From an uncultured Collinsella sp. (GTDB lineage: Bacteria; Actinomycetota; Coriobacteriia; Coriobacteriales; Coriobacteriaceae), in contig CAAEMX010000043.1 of the NCBI GenBank assembly GCA_900757185.1, positions 1 to 29,358 of the forward strand: a stretch of DNA of 29,358 nt, read 5' to 3'. Shown here one piece after another: positions 23,931 to 29,358 of this stretch. Positions within the stretch are counted from its first letter, which is position 1, and each line of letters begins with the position of its first letter. The notes under the pieces are model-generated. The model made no database searches. It was not told the origin of the DNA and was given only the letters and a program-made list of their open reading frames with translations. The position numbers were made by a program, and so were the translations under genes.

Positions 23931-23974
23931 CCAGATAAAACCTACCAAAATGAAGCTGTCGCTTTTTGGTAGGG
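23930..23974 (+). repeat. REP-like hairpin repeat, copy R4
   Basis: CCCAGATAAAACCTACC is followed by AAAATGAAGCTGTCGC and TTTTTGGTAGGG. The arms CCTACCAAAA/TTTTGGTAGG pair perfectly. The centre diverges from R1-R3 (AAGCTGTCGC for AACCTGTCCC). Confidence 0.85.
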
Positions 23975-24014
23975 AGGGTGTATCGTTTTATCATTATGAG
24001 GTAACATGAAACTA

Positions 24015-24051
24015 GACGTTATATACGTATTAGTTATTTCGATATTTCGAT
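24015..24051. promoter_or_regulatory. Probable autoregulatory operator of regulator 2
   Basis: GACGTTATATACGTAT (24015-24030) shares the 9-mer GACGTTATA with the site before the PTS operon. Just downstream is a perfect tandem repeat of ATTTCGAT (24036-24051), of unknown role, ending 14 bases before the gene start. No confident -35/-10 pair is seen. Confidence 0.55.
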
Positions 24052-24065
24052 AAGAGTGATTAGAT

Positions 24066-24785
24066 ATGCCTGCGCCCAAAAATGCACCGCTTTACCAGCA
24101 GATTTACGACGAAATCAAGGATGCGATCGAGAAAGGTGTTTATGCACCCAAGGAGCGTATTCCGTCCGAGCTTGAGCTAGCCGAGCAGTACGACGTGAGC
24201 CGCATTACGGTGCGCCGCGCCGTCGAGGAGCTGTGCTCCGATGGCTACCTGGTTAAGCAGCAGGGCCGTGGTACCTTTGTCTCCACGCCGCACATCAATC
24301 GTCAGTTCCACGCTTCGACGCTGCAGACGTTTACCGCGCTGTGTGCCAGCAACGGCATGAAGGCGGGCGCGCATGTGGTCGATCGCCAGATTGTGCCGGC
24401 ACGTCAAAACGAGATGGAGTTCTTTGGCCTGCAAAAGGACGCGCTGCTGCTGCATATTAAGCGCGTGCGTACAGCCGACGGCGAGCCCATCTTTGAGGAG
24501 AACATCTTTGTGCCGTTTGACGCCTACCGTGAGCTGTTGACGGCCGATCTTGAGGACAAGTCGATTTTTGCCGAGGTCGAGCGTGTTGGCGGAACGCCGA
24601 TTGTCTCGGTTGGCTACCGCACGGTCGAGGCCGTTCGTGCCAATACCGAGCAGGCGGCCGAGTTGGGCATTGCTCCGCACGATCCGCTGCTCAACCTGCG
24701 TGCCGGCTTTATCGGTCCCAATGGCGAGCCGGTCCTGATGGGTAAGCAGTACTACGTGGGATCGCGCTACGTTATGGTCATGTAA
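24066..24785 (+). CDS. GntR/HutC-family transcriptional regulator 2
   Basis: A 239-residue regulator. The winged helix spans about 7-75, opening PLYQQIYDEIKDAIEKGVY, with recognition helix SRITVRRAVEEL and wing QQGRGTFV. The UTRA effector domain spans about 95-235. It resembles regulator 3 more closely than regulator 1. The CGTTATA motif before its own gene also precedes the EamA gene and the PTS operon, so it is the best candidate for the repressor of transport in this region, with a phosphorylated sugar-amine or hexose phosphate as likely effector. The ribosome site is weak (AAGAGTG). It stands alone, with hairpin repeats after it. Confidence 0.9.
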   Translation: MPAPKNAPLYQQIYDEIKDAIEKGVYAPKERIPSELELAEQYDVSRITVRRAVEELCSDGYLVKQQGRGTFVSTPHINRQFHASTLQTFTALCASNGMKAGAHVVDRQIVPARQNEMEFFGLQKDALLLHIKRVRTADGEPIFEENIFVPFDAYRELLTADLEDKSIFAEVERVGGTPIVSVGYRTVEAVRANTEQAAELGIAPHDPLLNLRAGFIGPNGEPVLMGKQYYVGSRYVMVM

Positions 24786-24813
24786 GTTACGCGGTTTTAC
24801 CAAACCGCGTAAC
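24786..24813 (+). terminator. Hairpin directly after regulator 2
   Basis: GTTACGCGGTTT and AAACCGCGTAAC form a perfect 12-bp stem with TACC loop, starting one base after the stop codon. No T run follows, so termination is uncertain; it could protect the mRNA end. Confidence 0.5.
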
Positions 24814-24871
24814 GGGCCGACGCTGCGCCCTTGGTTCCGCCGTTCTAGCGAACGGCGGACCGGTCGACGCT

Positions 24872-24973
24872 GCAAACGCCCCTAAGCGGCAATCTGACGT
24901 TCAATCGTCGGTCGCGTACCGAAGTACGCTTCCCTCCTCTTTCACGTCACCTTGCTCGCTTAGGGGCGTTTTC
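24872..24973. repeat. Long hairpin element with 14-bp arms
   Basis: AAACGCCCCTAAGC near 24873 and GCTTAGGGGCGTTT ending near 24972 are perfect complements around about 72 bases. The centre includes a CGTAC-CGAA-GTACG hairpin and a pyrimidine-rich CTTCCCTCCTCTTTC run. A T run follows the right arm on the + strand. It could be a terminator-ended small RNA or a repeat element. Confidence 0.65.
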
Positions 24974-25025
24974 GCTGACTTATGCTCAACCTGAGACGTT
25001 TCCACGCCTGTCAAGAGCTTAGCCG

Positions 25026-25074
25026 TTGGGGACGTTCTTAAACGACTAGTCATTCAAGAACGTCCCCAATGACT
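25026..25074. repeat. GGGGACGTTCTT inverted repeat
   Basis: TTGGGGACGTTCTT (25026-25039) and AAGAACGTCCCCAA (25056-25069) form a perfect 14-bp stem with a 16-base loop that contains ACTAGT. AGTCATT in the loop can instead pair with AATGACT at the right edge, giving an alternative structure. Confidence 0.8.
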
Positions 25075-25165
25075 ACCCGCAGAATGAGCGTGGCTGACAG
25101 CCGTGCGCCACCGGTCCGCGTGGCGGCGTATAATCGGCGGCAGATGACTTGGACGTTAGGAAACC

Positions 25166-27148
25166 ATGACCGATAGCATGCAGCAGATGGCGCTCGACAC
25201 GCTCGGCGCCTATTATGGCTACACCTCGTTTCGCCCGGGGCAGGACCGTATGGTCGATGCGATTCTTGCCGGTCGCGATGCGCTGGGCGTTATGCCCACA
25301 GGCGCCGGCAAGTCCATTTGCTACCAGGTGCCCGCGCTCATGCTGCCCGGCATCACCTTTGTGGTGAGTCCGTTGCTCTCCCTTATGGAGGACCAGACCC
25401 GTGCGCTGCTCGCGGCGGGCGCGCGACCCAGCTATCTCAACTCCAGCCTTACTCCGGCCCAGCAAAATACCGTGCTCAAGCGGGCGCGCGAGGGCCGCTA
25501 CCAGCTTATGTACGTGGCGCCCGAGCGCCTGCTCGAGCCGCGCTTTTTAGCCTTTGCGCAGGAGGCCGCGGCGGACGGCGGCATTGGCGTGCCGCTCGTG
25601 GCCATTGACGAGGCTCACTGCGTGAGTCAATGGGGCCAGGATTTTCGACCCGCCTACCTGCAGATTCGCGAGTTCATCGATTCTCTGCCGCAGCGCCCCA
25701 TCGTGGCGGCCTTTACCGCCACGGCGACCGAGCGCGTGCGTGCGGACATTCAGCAGATGCTCGGCCTGCGCGACCCGGCTACCGTCGTGACGGGTTTCGA
25801 CCGCAAGAACCTCTACTTTGGCTGCGAGGAGATGGGCGACAAGGCCAAATCCGCGTGGGTGCGCGACTACGTAATCGCGCATTCGAGCGAGAGCGGCATC
25901 GTGTACTGCTCGACCCGCAAGACCGTCGATGAGCTGGCAGGTGAGCTTGCCGAGGCGCTGGGCCCCAGCGGCATTCGCGTGGGCCGCTACCATGCCGGCA
26001 TGGGCAATGACGCCCGCCGCCAGAGTCAGCGTGCCTTTATCGATGACGATATCCAGGTGATGGTCGCCACCAACGCCTTTGGCATGGGCATCGACAAGCC
26101 CAACGTTCGCTATGTCATCCATAACAACGTGCCCGAGAGCATCGAGGCCTACTATCAGGAAGCGGGCCGCGCCGGCCGCGATGGCGACCCGGCCAGCTGC
26201 CACCTGCTGTGGAACGGCAACGATTTTCGCATGCGCCGCTTTCTGATAGACCGCGGCGATGCTGCCGACGAGGCACTCGACGATGAGCAGCGCGCGTGGG
26301 CGCTCCAGAACCGCTACCGCCTGCTCAGCCAGATGGAGGGCTACTGCAATACCACCGGCTGCCTGCGCGAATACATGCTGCGCTACTTTGGCGACGAGGC
26401 CGCGGCCGAGCATGCGTCAGCGTCTGGTGCGGGCGGCGCCGCCACGAACGAGGCCGAGGGCTGCGGCAACTGCAGCAACTGCCTCACGCAGTTCGAGGTC
26501 GAGGACGTCACCGATATGGCCCGCGCTGCCGTGCGCTATGTGGCCACGCGTCCCATGCGTTTTGGCAAGTCGCTGATCGCCGACGTGCTCCACGGCGGCA
26601 ACACCGAACGCATTCGCCAGATGCATCTGGACGAGGACCGCGGCTACGGTGAGCTGTCGAGCGAATCGGTCGGGCGCATCAAGGACATCATCGGCCAGCT
26701 GTGCGGCCGCGGTTATTTGGTCACCTCGCAGGGGCAGTACCCGGTCGTGGGCCTGGGCCCGCGTGCCGGCGAGGTCGAGGACGAGGCGTTTGCCTTTACC
26801 GTTAAGCGTCGCGCGTCCAAGCGCAAGGCCTCGGCCCGTGCTCGCCGTGCGGTGGATCTGCTGCGCGAGGAGGCCGAGCTGGATCAGCGCCCGCGCGTGG
26901 GCGACGATGCCGAGCTGTTCGAGCGCCTGCGTACCCTGCGCAAGGAGATCTCGACCGAGCTCGAGATGGCGCCGTACATGGTCTTTTCCGACAAGGCCCT
27001 GCGCGGCCTGTGCCGCCTGCGCCCGCAAACGCGCGACGAGCTTATCCAGGTCAACGGCATCGGCGAGAAAAAGGCCGATGCCTTTGGCGAGCAGTTTATG
27101 GCGGCGATTGAAGAGTTTGAGTCCGAGCATGCGCGGGATGGAGCGTAA
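25166..27148 (+). CDS. recQ: ATP-dependent DNA helicase RecQ
   Basis: A 660-residue 3'-5' DNA helicase used in recombination and repair. The DExH domain has Walker A MPTGAGKS (43-50) and DEAH (148-151) followed by the aromatic-rich SQWGQDFRPAY loop typical of RecQ. The second helicase domain has GIDKPNVRYVIH and QEAGRAGRDG. The zinc-binding module uses C399 and the C433/C436/C439 cluster, with an Ala/Ser/Gly-rich insertion of about 17 residues between them compared with E. coli RecQ. A winged-helix region follows, and a C-terminal HRDC domain (about 580-655) contains the helix-hairpin-helix-like VNGIGEKKADAFG. The start is ATG 25166 with TAGGAAA upstream. The third GntR gene begins two bases after its stop. 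Confidence 0.96.
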   Translation: MTDSMQQMALDTLGAYYGYTSFRPGQDRMVDAILAGRDALGVMPTGAGKSICYQVPALMLPGITFVVSPLLSLMEDQTRALLAAGARPSYLNSSLTPAQQNTVLKRAREGRYQLMYVAPERLLEPRFLAFAQEAAADGGIGVPLVAIDEAHCVSQWGQDFRPAYLQIREFIDSLPQRPIVAAFTATATERVRADIQQMLGLRDPATVVTGFDRKNLYFGCEEMGDKAKSAWVRDYVIAHSSESGIVYCSTRKTVDELAGELAEALGPSGIRVGRYHAGMGNDARRQSQRAFIDDDIQVMVATNAFGMGIDKPNVRYVIHNNVPESIEAYYQEAGRAGRDGDPASCHLLWNGNDFRMRRFLIDRGDAADEALDDEQRAWALQNRYRLLSQMEGYCNTTGCLREYMLRYFGDEAAAEHASASGAGGAATNEAEGCGNCSNCLTQFEVEDVTDMARAAVRYVATRPMRFGKSLIADVLHGGNTERIRQMHLDEDRGYGELSSESVGRIKDIIGQLCGRGYLVTSQGQYPVVGLGPRAGEVEDEAFAFTVKRRASKRKASARARRAVDLLREEAELDQRPRVGDDAELFERLRTLRKEISTELEMAPYMVFSDKALRGLCRLRPQTRDELIQVNGIGEKKADAFGEQFMAAIEEFESEHARDGA

Positions 27149-27150
27149 CG

Positions 27151-27915
27151 ATGGCAACCGATAGCAAGACCGAACGTTCCGAGCGCGCCGAGGTGTCCGC
27201 CGTGCCGCTGTACCAGCAGGTTATGGACGACCTAAAGGGCGAGATCGCGCGCGGCGTGTACGCGGCCGGCTCGCGTATTCCTTCCGAGATGGAGCTCGCG
27301 AAGTCCTACGGCGTGGGACGCATCACCGTGCGCCGCGCCATCGAGGAGCTGTCGCGCGCGGGGTATCTCAGCCGCCAGCAGGGGAGGGGCACGTTTGTGT
27401 GCGCGCCCAAGCTCAAGCGCAAGATTCGCCAGAAGGGTGACGTCCAGAGTTTTACTGAGGGTTGTGCTGCCAACGATATGGTGGCCGGAGCGCGCCTGGT
27501 GTCGCGCACGGTGGTTGCGGCGACGCGCGAGGACGCGGCGTTTTTTGGCGTGGAGCCCGACAGTGAGCTTATCGTGGTCGAGCGCGTGCGCACGGCCGAC
27601 GGCATCCCCGTCATGCTCGAGAACAACGCCTTTGTGCTCGCCGACCATCCCTACCTGCAGACGCTGGCCGCCGAGGACCTCACCGATAACTCGATCTTTG
27701 CGCTCGTTGCCGACCACTCGGGCCGCGCGCCGCTCAAGTCTGATCCCTGCACCGTGGAGATTGCGCTTGCCGACGCTCAGACAGCCCCGCTGCTGGAGGT
27801 ACCGGTTGGTGAGCCGCTCTTTTATATGGAGGCGTACTTTACCGATGCGGACGAGCGGCCCTTGCTGCTCGGGCGCCAAAAGATTGTGGGCTCGCGCTAC
27901 GTCTTCGACATCTAA
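27151..27915 (+). CDS. GntR/HutC-family transcriptional regulator 3
   Basis: A 254-residue regulator with a longer polar N-terminus (about 17 residues). The winged helix spans about 18-86, with PSEMELAKSYGVGRITVRRAIEEL and wing QQGRGTFV. The UTRA domain spans about 105-250. The ATG lies two bases after the recQ stop and its GGAG lies inside recQ, so translation is probably coupled to recQ, although the functions look unrelated. It is followed by 144 bases holding two pairs of 10-bp tandem repeats and then the third SIS gene, which it most likely controls. It is closest to regulator 2 in the recognition helix, yet the presumed operators differ. Confidence 0.9.
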   Translation: MATDSKTERSERAEVSAVPLYQQVMDDLKGEIARGVYAAGSRIPSEMELAKSYGVGRITVRRAIEELSRAGYLSRQQGRGTFVCAPKLKRKIRQKGDVQSFTEGCAANDMVAGARLVSRTVVAATREDAAFFGVEPDSELIVVERVRTADGIPVMLENNAFVLADHPYLQTLAAEDLTDNSIFALVADHSGRAPLKSDPCTVEIALADAQTAPLLEVPVGEPLFYMEAYFTDADERPLLLGRQKIVGSRYVFDI

Positions 27916-27924
27916 CGTCCACAG

Positions 27925-27944
27925 ATAGAACAACATAGAACAAG
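27925..27944. promoter_or_regulatory. Tandem 10-bp repeats, distal operator of regulator 3
   Basis: ATAGAACAAC and ATAGAACAAG abut directly, so both units face the same side of the helix. The same arrangement recurs 62 bases downstream, about six helical turns away. Confidence 0.7.
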
Positions 27945-27978
27945 TTTGGCGAAATGACTTCACCCACGACAGCTTGCG

Positions 27979-28006
27979 TGCTATAAATAGGACAACATAG
28001 AACGAC
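27979..28006 (+). promoter_or_regulatory. Promoter with proximal operator before third SIS gene
   Basis: An extended -10, TGCTATAAA (27979-27987), is directly followed by ATAGGACAAC and ATAGAACGAC (27987-28006). The transcription start would fall inside the operator, an arrangement that suits repression. No clear -35 is present, as expected for an extended -10 promoter. Confidence 0.65.
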
Positions 28007-28059
28007 CGCAGGTACGAGCTGTCGTCGCTCAAAGCCGCCACACAAGGAGGAGCGTCACC

Positions 28060-29028
28060 GTGAACGCACACGATCTGATTCAGGAAATTATCGAGCGCAA
28101 GGGTAAGATCGAGAACGTCTTTTGGATCGCCTGCGGCGGTTCGATGATCGACCTGATGCCGGCTAACGAGCTGCTCAAGCGCGAGGCGACCACGTTTACC
28201 TCGACGGTTTACACGGCGCGCGAGTTTTGCCTGATGGCCCCCAAGAGTCTTGGCGAGAAGTCACTCGTCATCGCCTGCAGCCACAGCGGCAATACGCAGG
28301 AGGTCGTCGACGGTTGCGAGATGGCGCTGGCAGCCGGCGCCGAGGTCGTGGCCATGACCGACTGCGAGGGCTCCAAGATTGATAACGGCAAGTGGACCAC
28401 CTGGGTCTATCCGTGGGGCGAAGGCGTGCCGCAGGCCGAGGTTCCGCAAGGCATCGGCGTCCTGATGGCTGCCGAGCTGCTCGACCAGCAGGAGGGCTAC
28501 GAGGCGCTCGCCGACATGTATGCCGGCCTTAAGCAGATGGACGCGCTGCTGCCCGCCGCCCGCGAGAAGGTCAACGCCGAGCTGGGCGATCGCTTTGCCG
28601 AGCTCTGCCAGCAGCACAAGTTCTTCTATATCCTGGGCTCCGGCCCCAACTTTAGCCAGACCTATGCCATGGCCATCTGCTCGCTCATGGAGATGCAGTG
28701 GCAGCACTGCTGCTACATCCACTCCGGTGAGTACTTCCACGGCCCGTTCGAGGCTACCGAGCCCGGCGTGTTCTACTTTGTGCAGCTCGGATCGGGCGAG
28801 TGTCGCCCCATGGAGGAGCGCGCGCTTGCGTTCCTCAACACGCATACCGATACGGTCATGGTGCTCGACGCGCTCGAGTACGGCGTAGGCGACGTGCCCG
28901 CCAGCGTGCGTTCGTACCTGGAGCCGATCTTCTTCTACGCGATGAGCTGCGAGCTGCGCGCCGCCCGCGGCAAGGTGTTCGATCACAGCCCCGAGGTTCG
29001 TCGCTACATGGGCATCGAGCAGTACTAG
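28060..29028 (+). CDS. SIS-domain protein 3, probable Amadori-product 6-phosphate deglycase
   Basis: A 322-residue double-SIS enzyme, the most FrlB-like of the three in its motifs. The first phosphate loop is canonical (SHSGNTQEV). The second SIS domain has LMEMQW with E211, then SGEYFHGPFE with H227. It ends RRYMGIEQY, close to the RRYYGGLVEY of E. coli FrlB, whereas the other two end RRYMWKL(D/S)Y. It lacks an adjacent transporter and probably depends on the PTS at 18058-20659 or on one outside the window. The start is GTG after AAGGAGG. Regulation by the GntR protein upstream is suggested by two pairs of tandem repeats. An exact substrate cannot be assigned. Confidence 0.85.
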   Translation: MNAHDLIQEIIERKGKIENVFWIACGGSMIDLMPANELLKREATTFTSTVYTAREFCLMAPKSLGEKSLVIACSHSGNTQEVVDGCEMALAAGAEVVAMTDCEGSKIDNGKWTTWVYPWGEGVPQAEVPQGIGVLMAAELLDQQEGYEALADMYAGLKQMDALLPAAREKVNAELGDRFAELCQQHKFFYILGSGPNFSQTYAMAICSLMEMQWQHCCYIHSGEYFHGPFEATEPGVFYFVQLGSGECRPMEERALAFLNTHTDTVMVLDALEYGVGDVPASVRSYLEPIFFYAMSCELRAARGKVFDHSPEVRRYMGIEQY

Positions 29029-29050
29029 GTAACGGGAATTATCTTTTTTG

Positions 29051-29083
29051 ACGGGGCCTGCGCTGCGCGCGGGCCCCGTTTTG
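29051..29083 (+). terminator. Rho-independent terminator after third SIS gene
   Basis: ACGGGGCC (29051-29058) and GGCCCCGT (29072-29079) form a GC-rich stem whose centre (TGCGCTGCGCGC) pairs further. It is followed by TTTTG. Confidence 0.8.
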
Positions 29084-29125
29084 CGTTGTGGCGGCCGGAT
29101 TCGTGTCTGCGCGAAAACGAAGGTG

Positions 29126-29291
29126 AATACTTTTCCGCGAAGTGAACGATCTATTTTGGACCCCCGAAGCATCCACACTTTTTGACGCCAAAACTGCAGG
29201 AAAAACTCGGCGAAACCGCAGGAAACGGCGTCTGAAAAGTGTCGATGCTTCGGGGGCTCGTTTTTGCTCGTTCACTTCGCGGAAAAGTATT
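29126..29291. repeat. Large nested inverted repeat (166 bp)
   Basis: The outer arms are 24 bp and perfect: AATACTTTTCCGCG...GAACGA (29126-29149) against TCGTTC...AAAAGTATT (29268-29291). A second perfect 13-bp pair, CCCCCGAAGCATC (29161-29173) and GATGCTTCGGGGG (29244-29256), lies inside, and a third weaker pair around ACACTTTT/AAAAGTGT continues inward. The centre has ACTGCAGGAAAAACTC and AACCGCAGGAAAC, a near-direct repeat. There is no open frame with a ribosome site. Confidence 0.85.
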
Positions 29292-29358
29292 AGACCTAAA
29301 TCTGCAGGCATGCTGTTGGGGTCAATAAAAAGCGGGCCGCGCCGATGGGTTTCCGGCG

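Larger units (their letters stand above)
24786..25165. other. Intergenic stretch rich in hairpins before recQ
   Basis: No gene is supported. In order it holds a 12-bp hairpin (24786-24813), a 10-bp hairpin (24837-24860), a long hairpin with 14-bp arms (24872-24973), a GGGGACGTTCTT inverted repeat (25026-25069), and the recQ -10 box TATAAT at 25129-25134. This -10 box has no good -35. The density of inverted repeats is the highest in the window. Confidence 0.6.
29029..29358. other. Gene-free end of the window
   Basis: This stretch contains the terminator at 29051 and the large nested inverted repeat at 29126-29291. The last 67 bases hold no gene I can support; they include TCTGCAGG and a GC-rich segment running off the window. 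Confidence 0.6.

Noticed and set aside
29126..29291. Terminator for the third SIS gene
   Set aside because: A conventional terminator already lies at 29051, and this structure is far longer and lacks a simple stem followed by a T tract.

Overview
The window looks like chromosomal DNA from a high-GC member of the Coriobacteriia, most likely Collinsella or a close relative. That placement is inferred from the gene content, the strong C/G-ending codon bias of the sugar-uptake genes and the many short palindromic intergenic repeats. No marker gene settles the species. I see no rRNA, CRISPR array, phage gene or transposase gene.

The first half (1-14222) is mainly housekeeping. A tRNA-Asp with promoter and terminator is followed by a probable oxidative-stress group: an Rrf2-family regulator with IscR-like cysteines, an unusual MutY-like glycosylase and a rubrerythrin. 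Then come a small membrane protein, RmuC, an ABC exporter half-transporter, endonuclease III, Mfd, a PAP2-family phosphatase, a threonine-aldolase-family enzyme and a GNAT acetyltransferase. Together with RecQ further on, the window is rich in DNA repair functions.

The second half (14611-29028) holds a sugar-amine utilisation region. It contains three different SIS-domain proteins of the FrlB/GfrE/GfrF type (Amadori-compound deglycases), three GntR/HutC-type repressors, one complete mannose-family PTS permease (fused EIIAB, EIIC, EIID) and an EamA-type transporter. The likely chemistry is uptake and phosphorylation of fructoselysine-like or glucoselysine-like substrates by the PTS, then cleavage by the SIS enzymes to a hexose 6-phosphate and a free amine. 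Each repressor can be tied to its own operator type by inspection: 11-bp tandem repeats around the first repressor and first SIS gene; a CGTTATA motif before the EamA gene, the PTS operon and the second repressor; and 10-bp tandem repeats between the third repressor and third SIS gene. A HAD phosphatase, a YitT-family membrane protein and recQ are interspersed.

Intergenic regions carry several families of inverted repeats. One is a four-copy REP-like hairpin that twice supplies the stop codon of the gene before it. Others are long hairpins near 2742-2831, 14337-14459, 16568-16634, 24786-25074 and 29126-29291.
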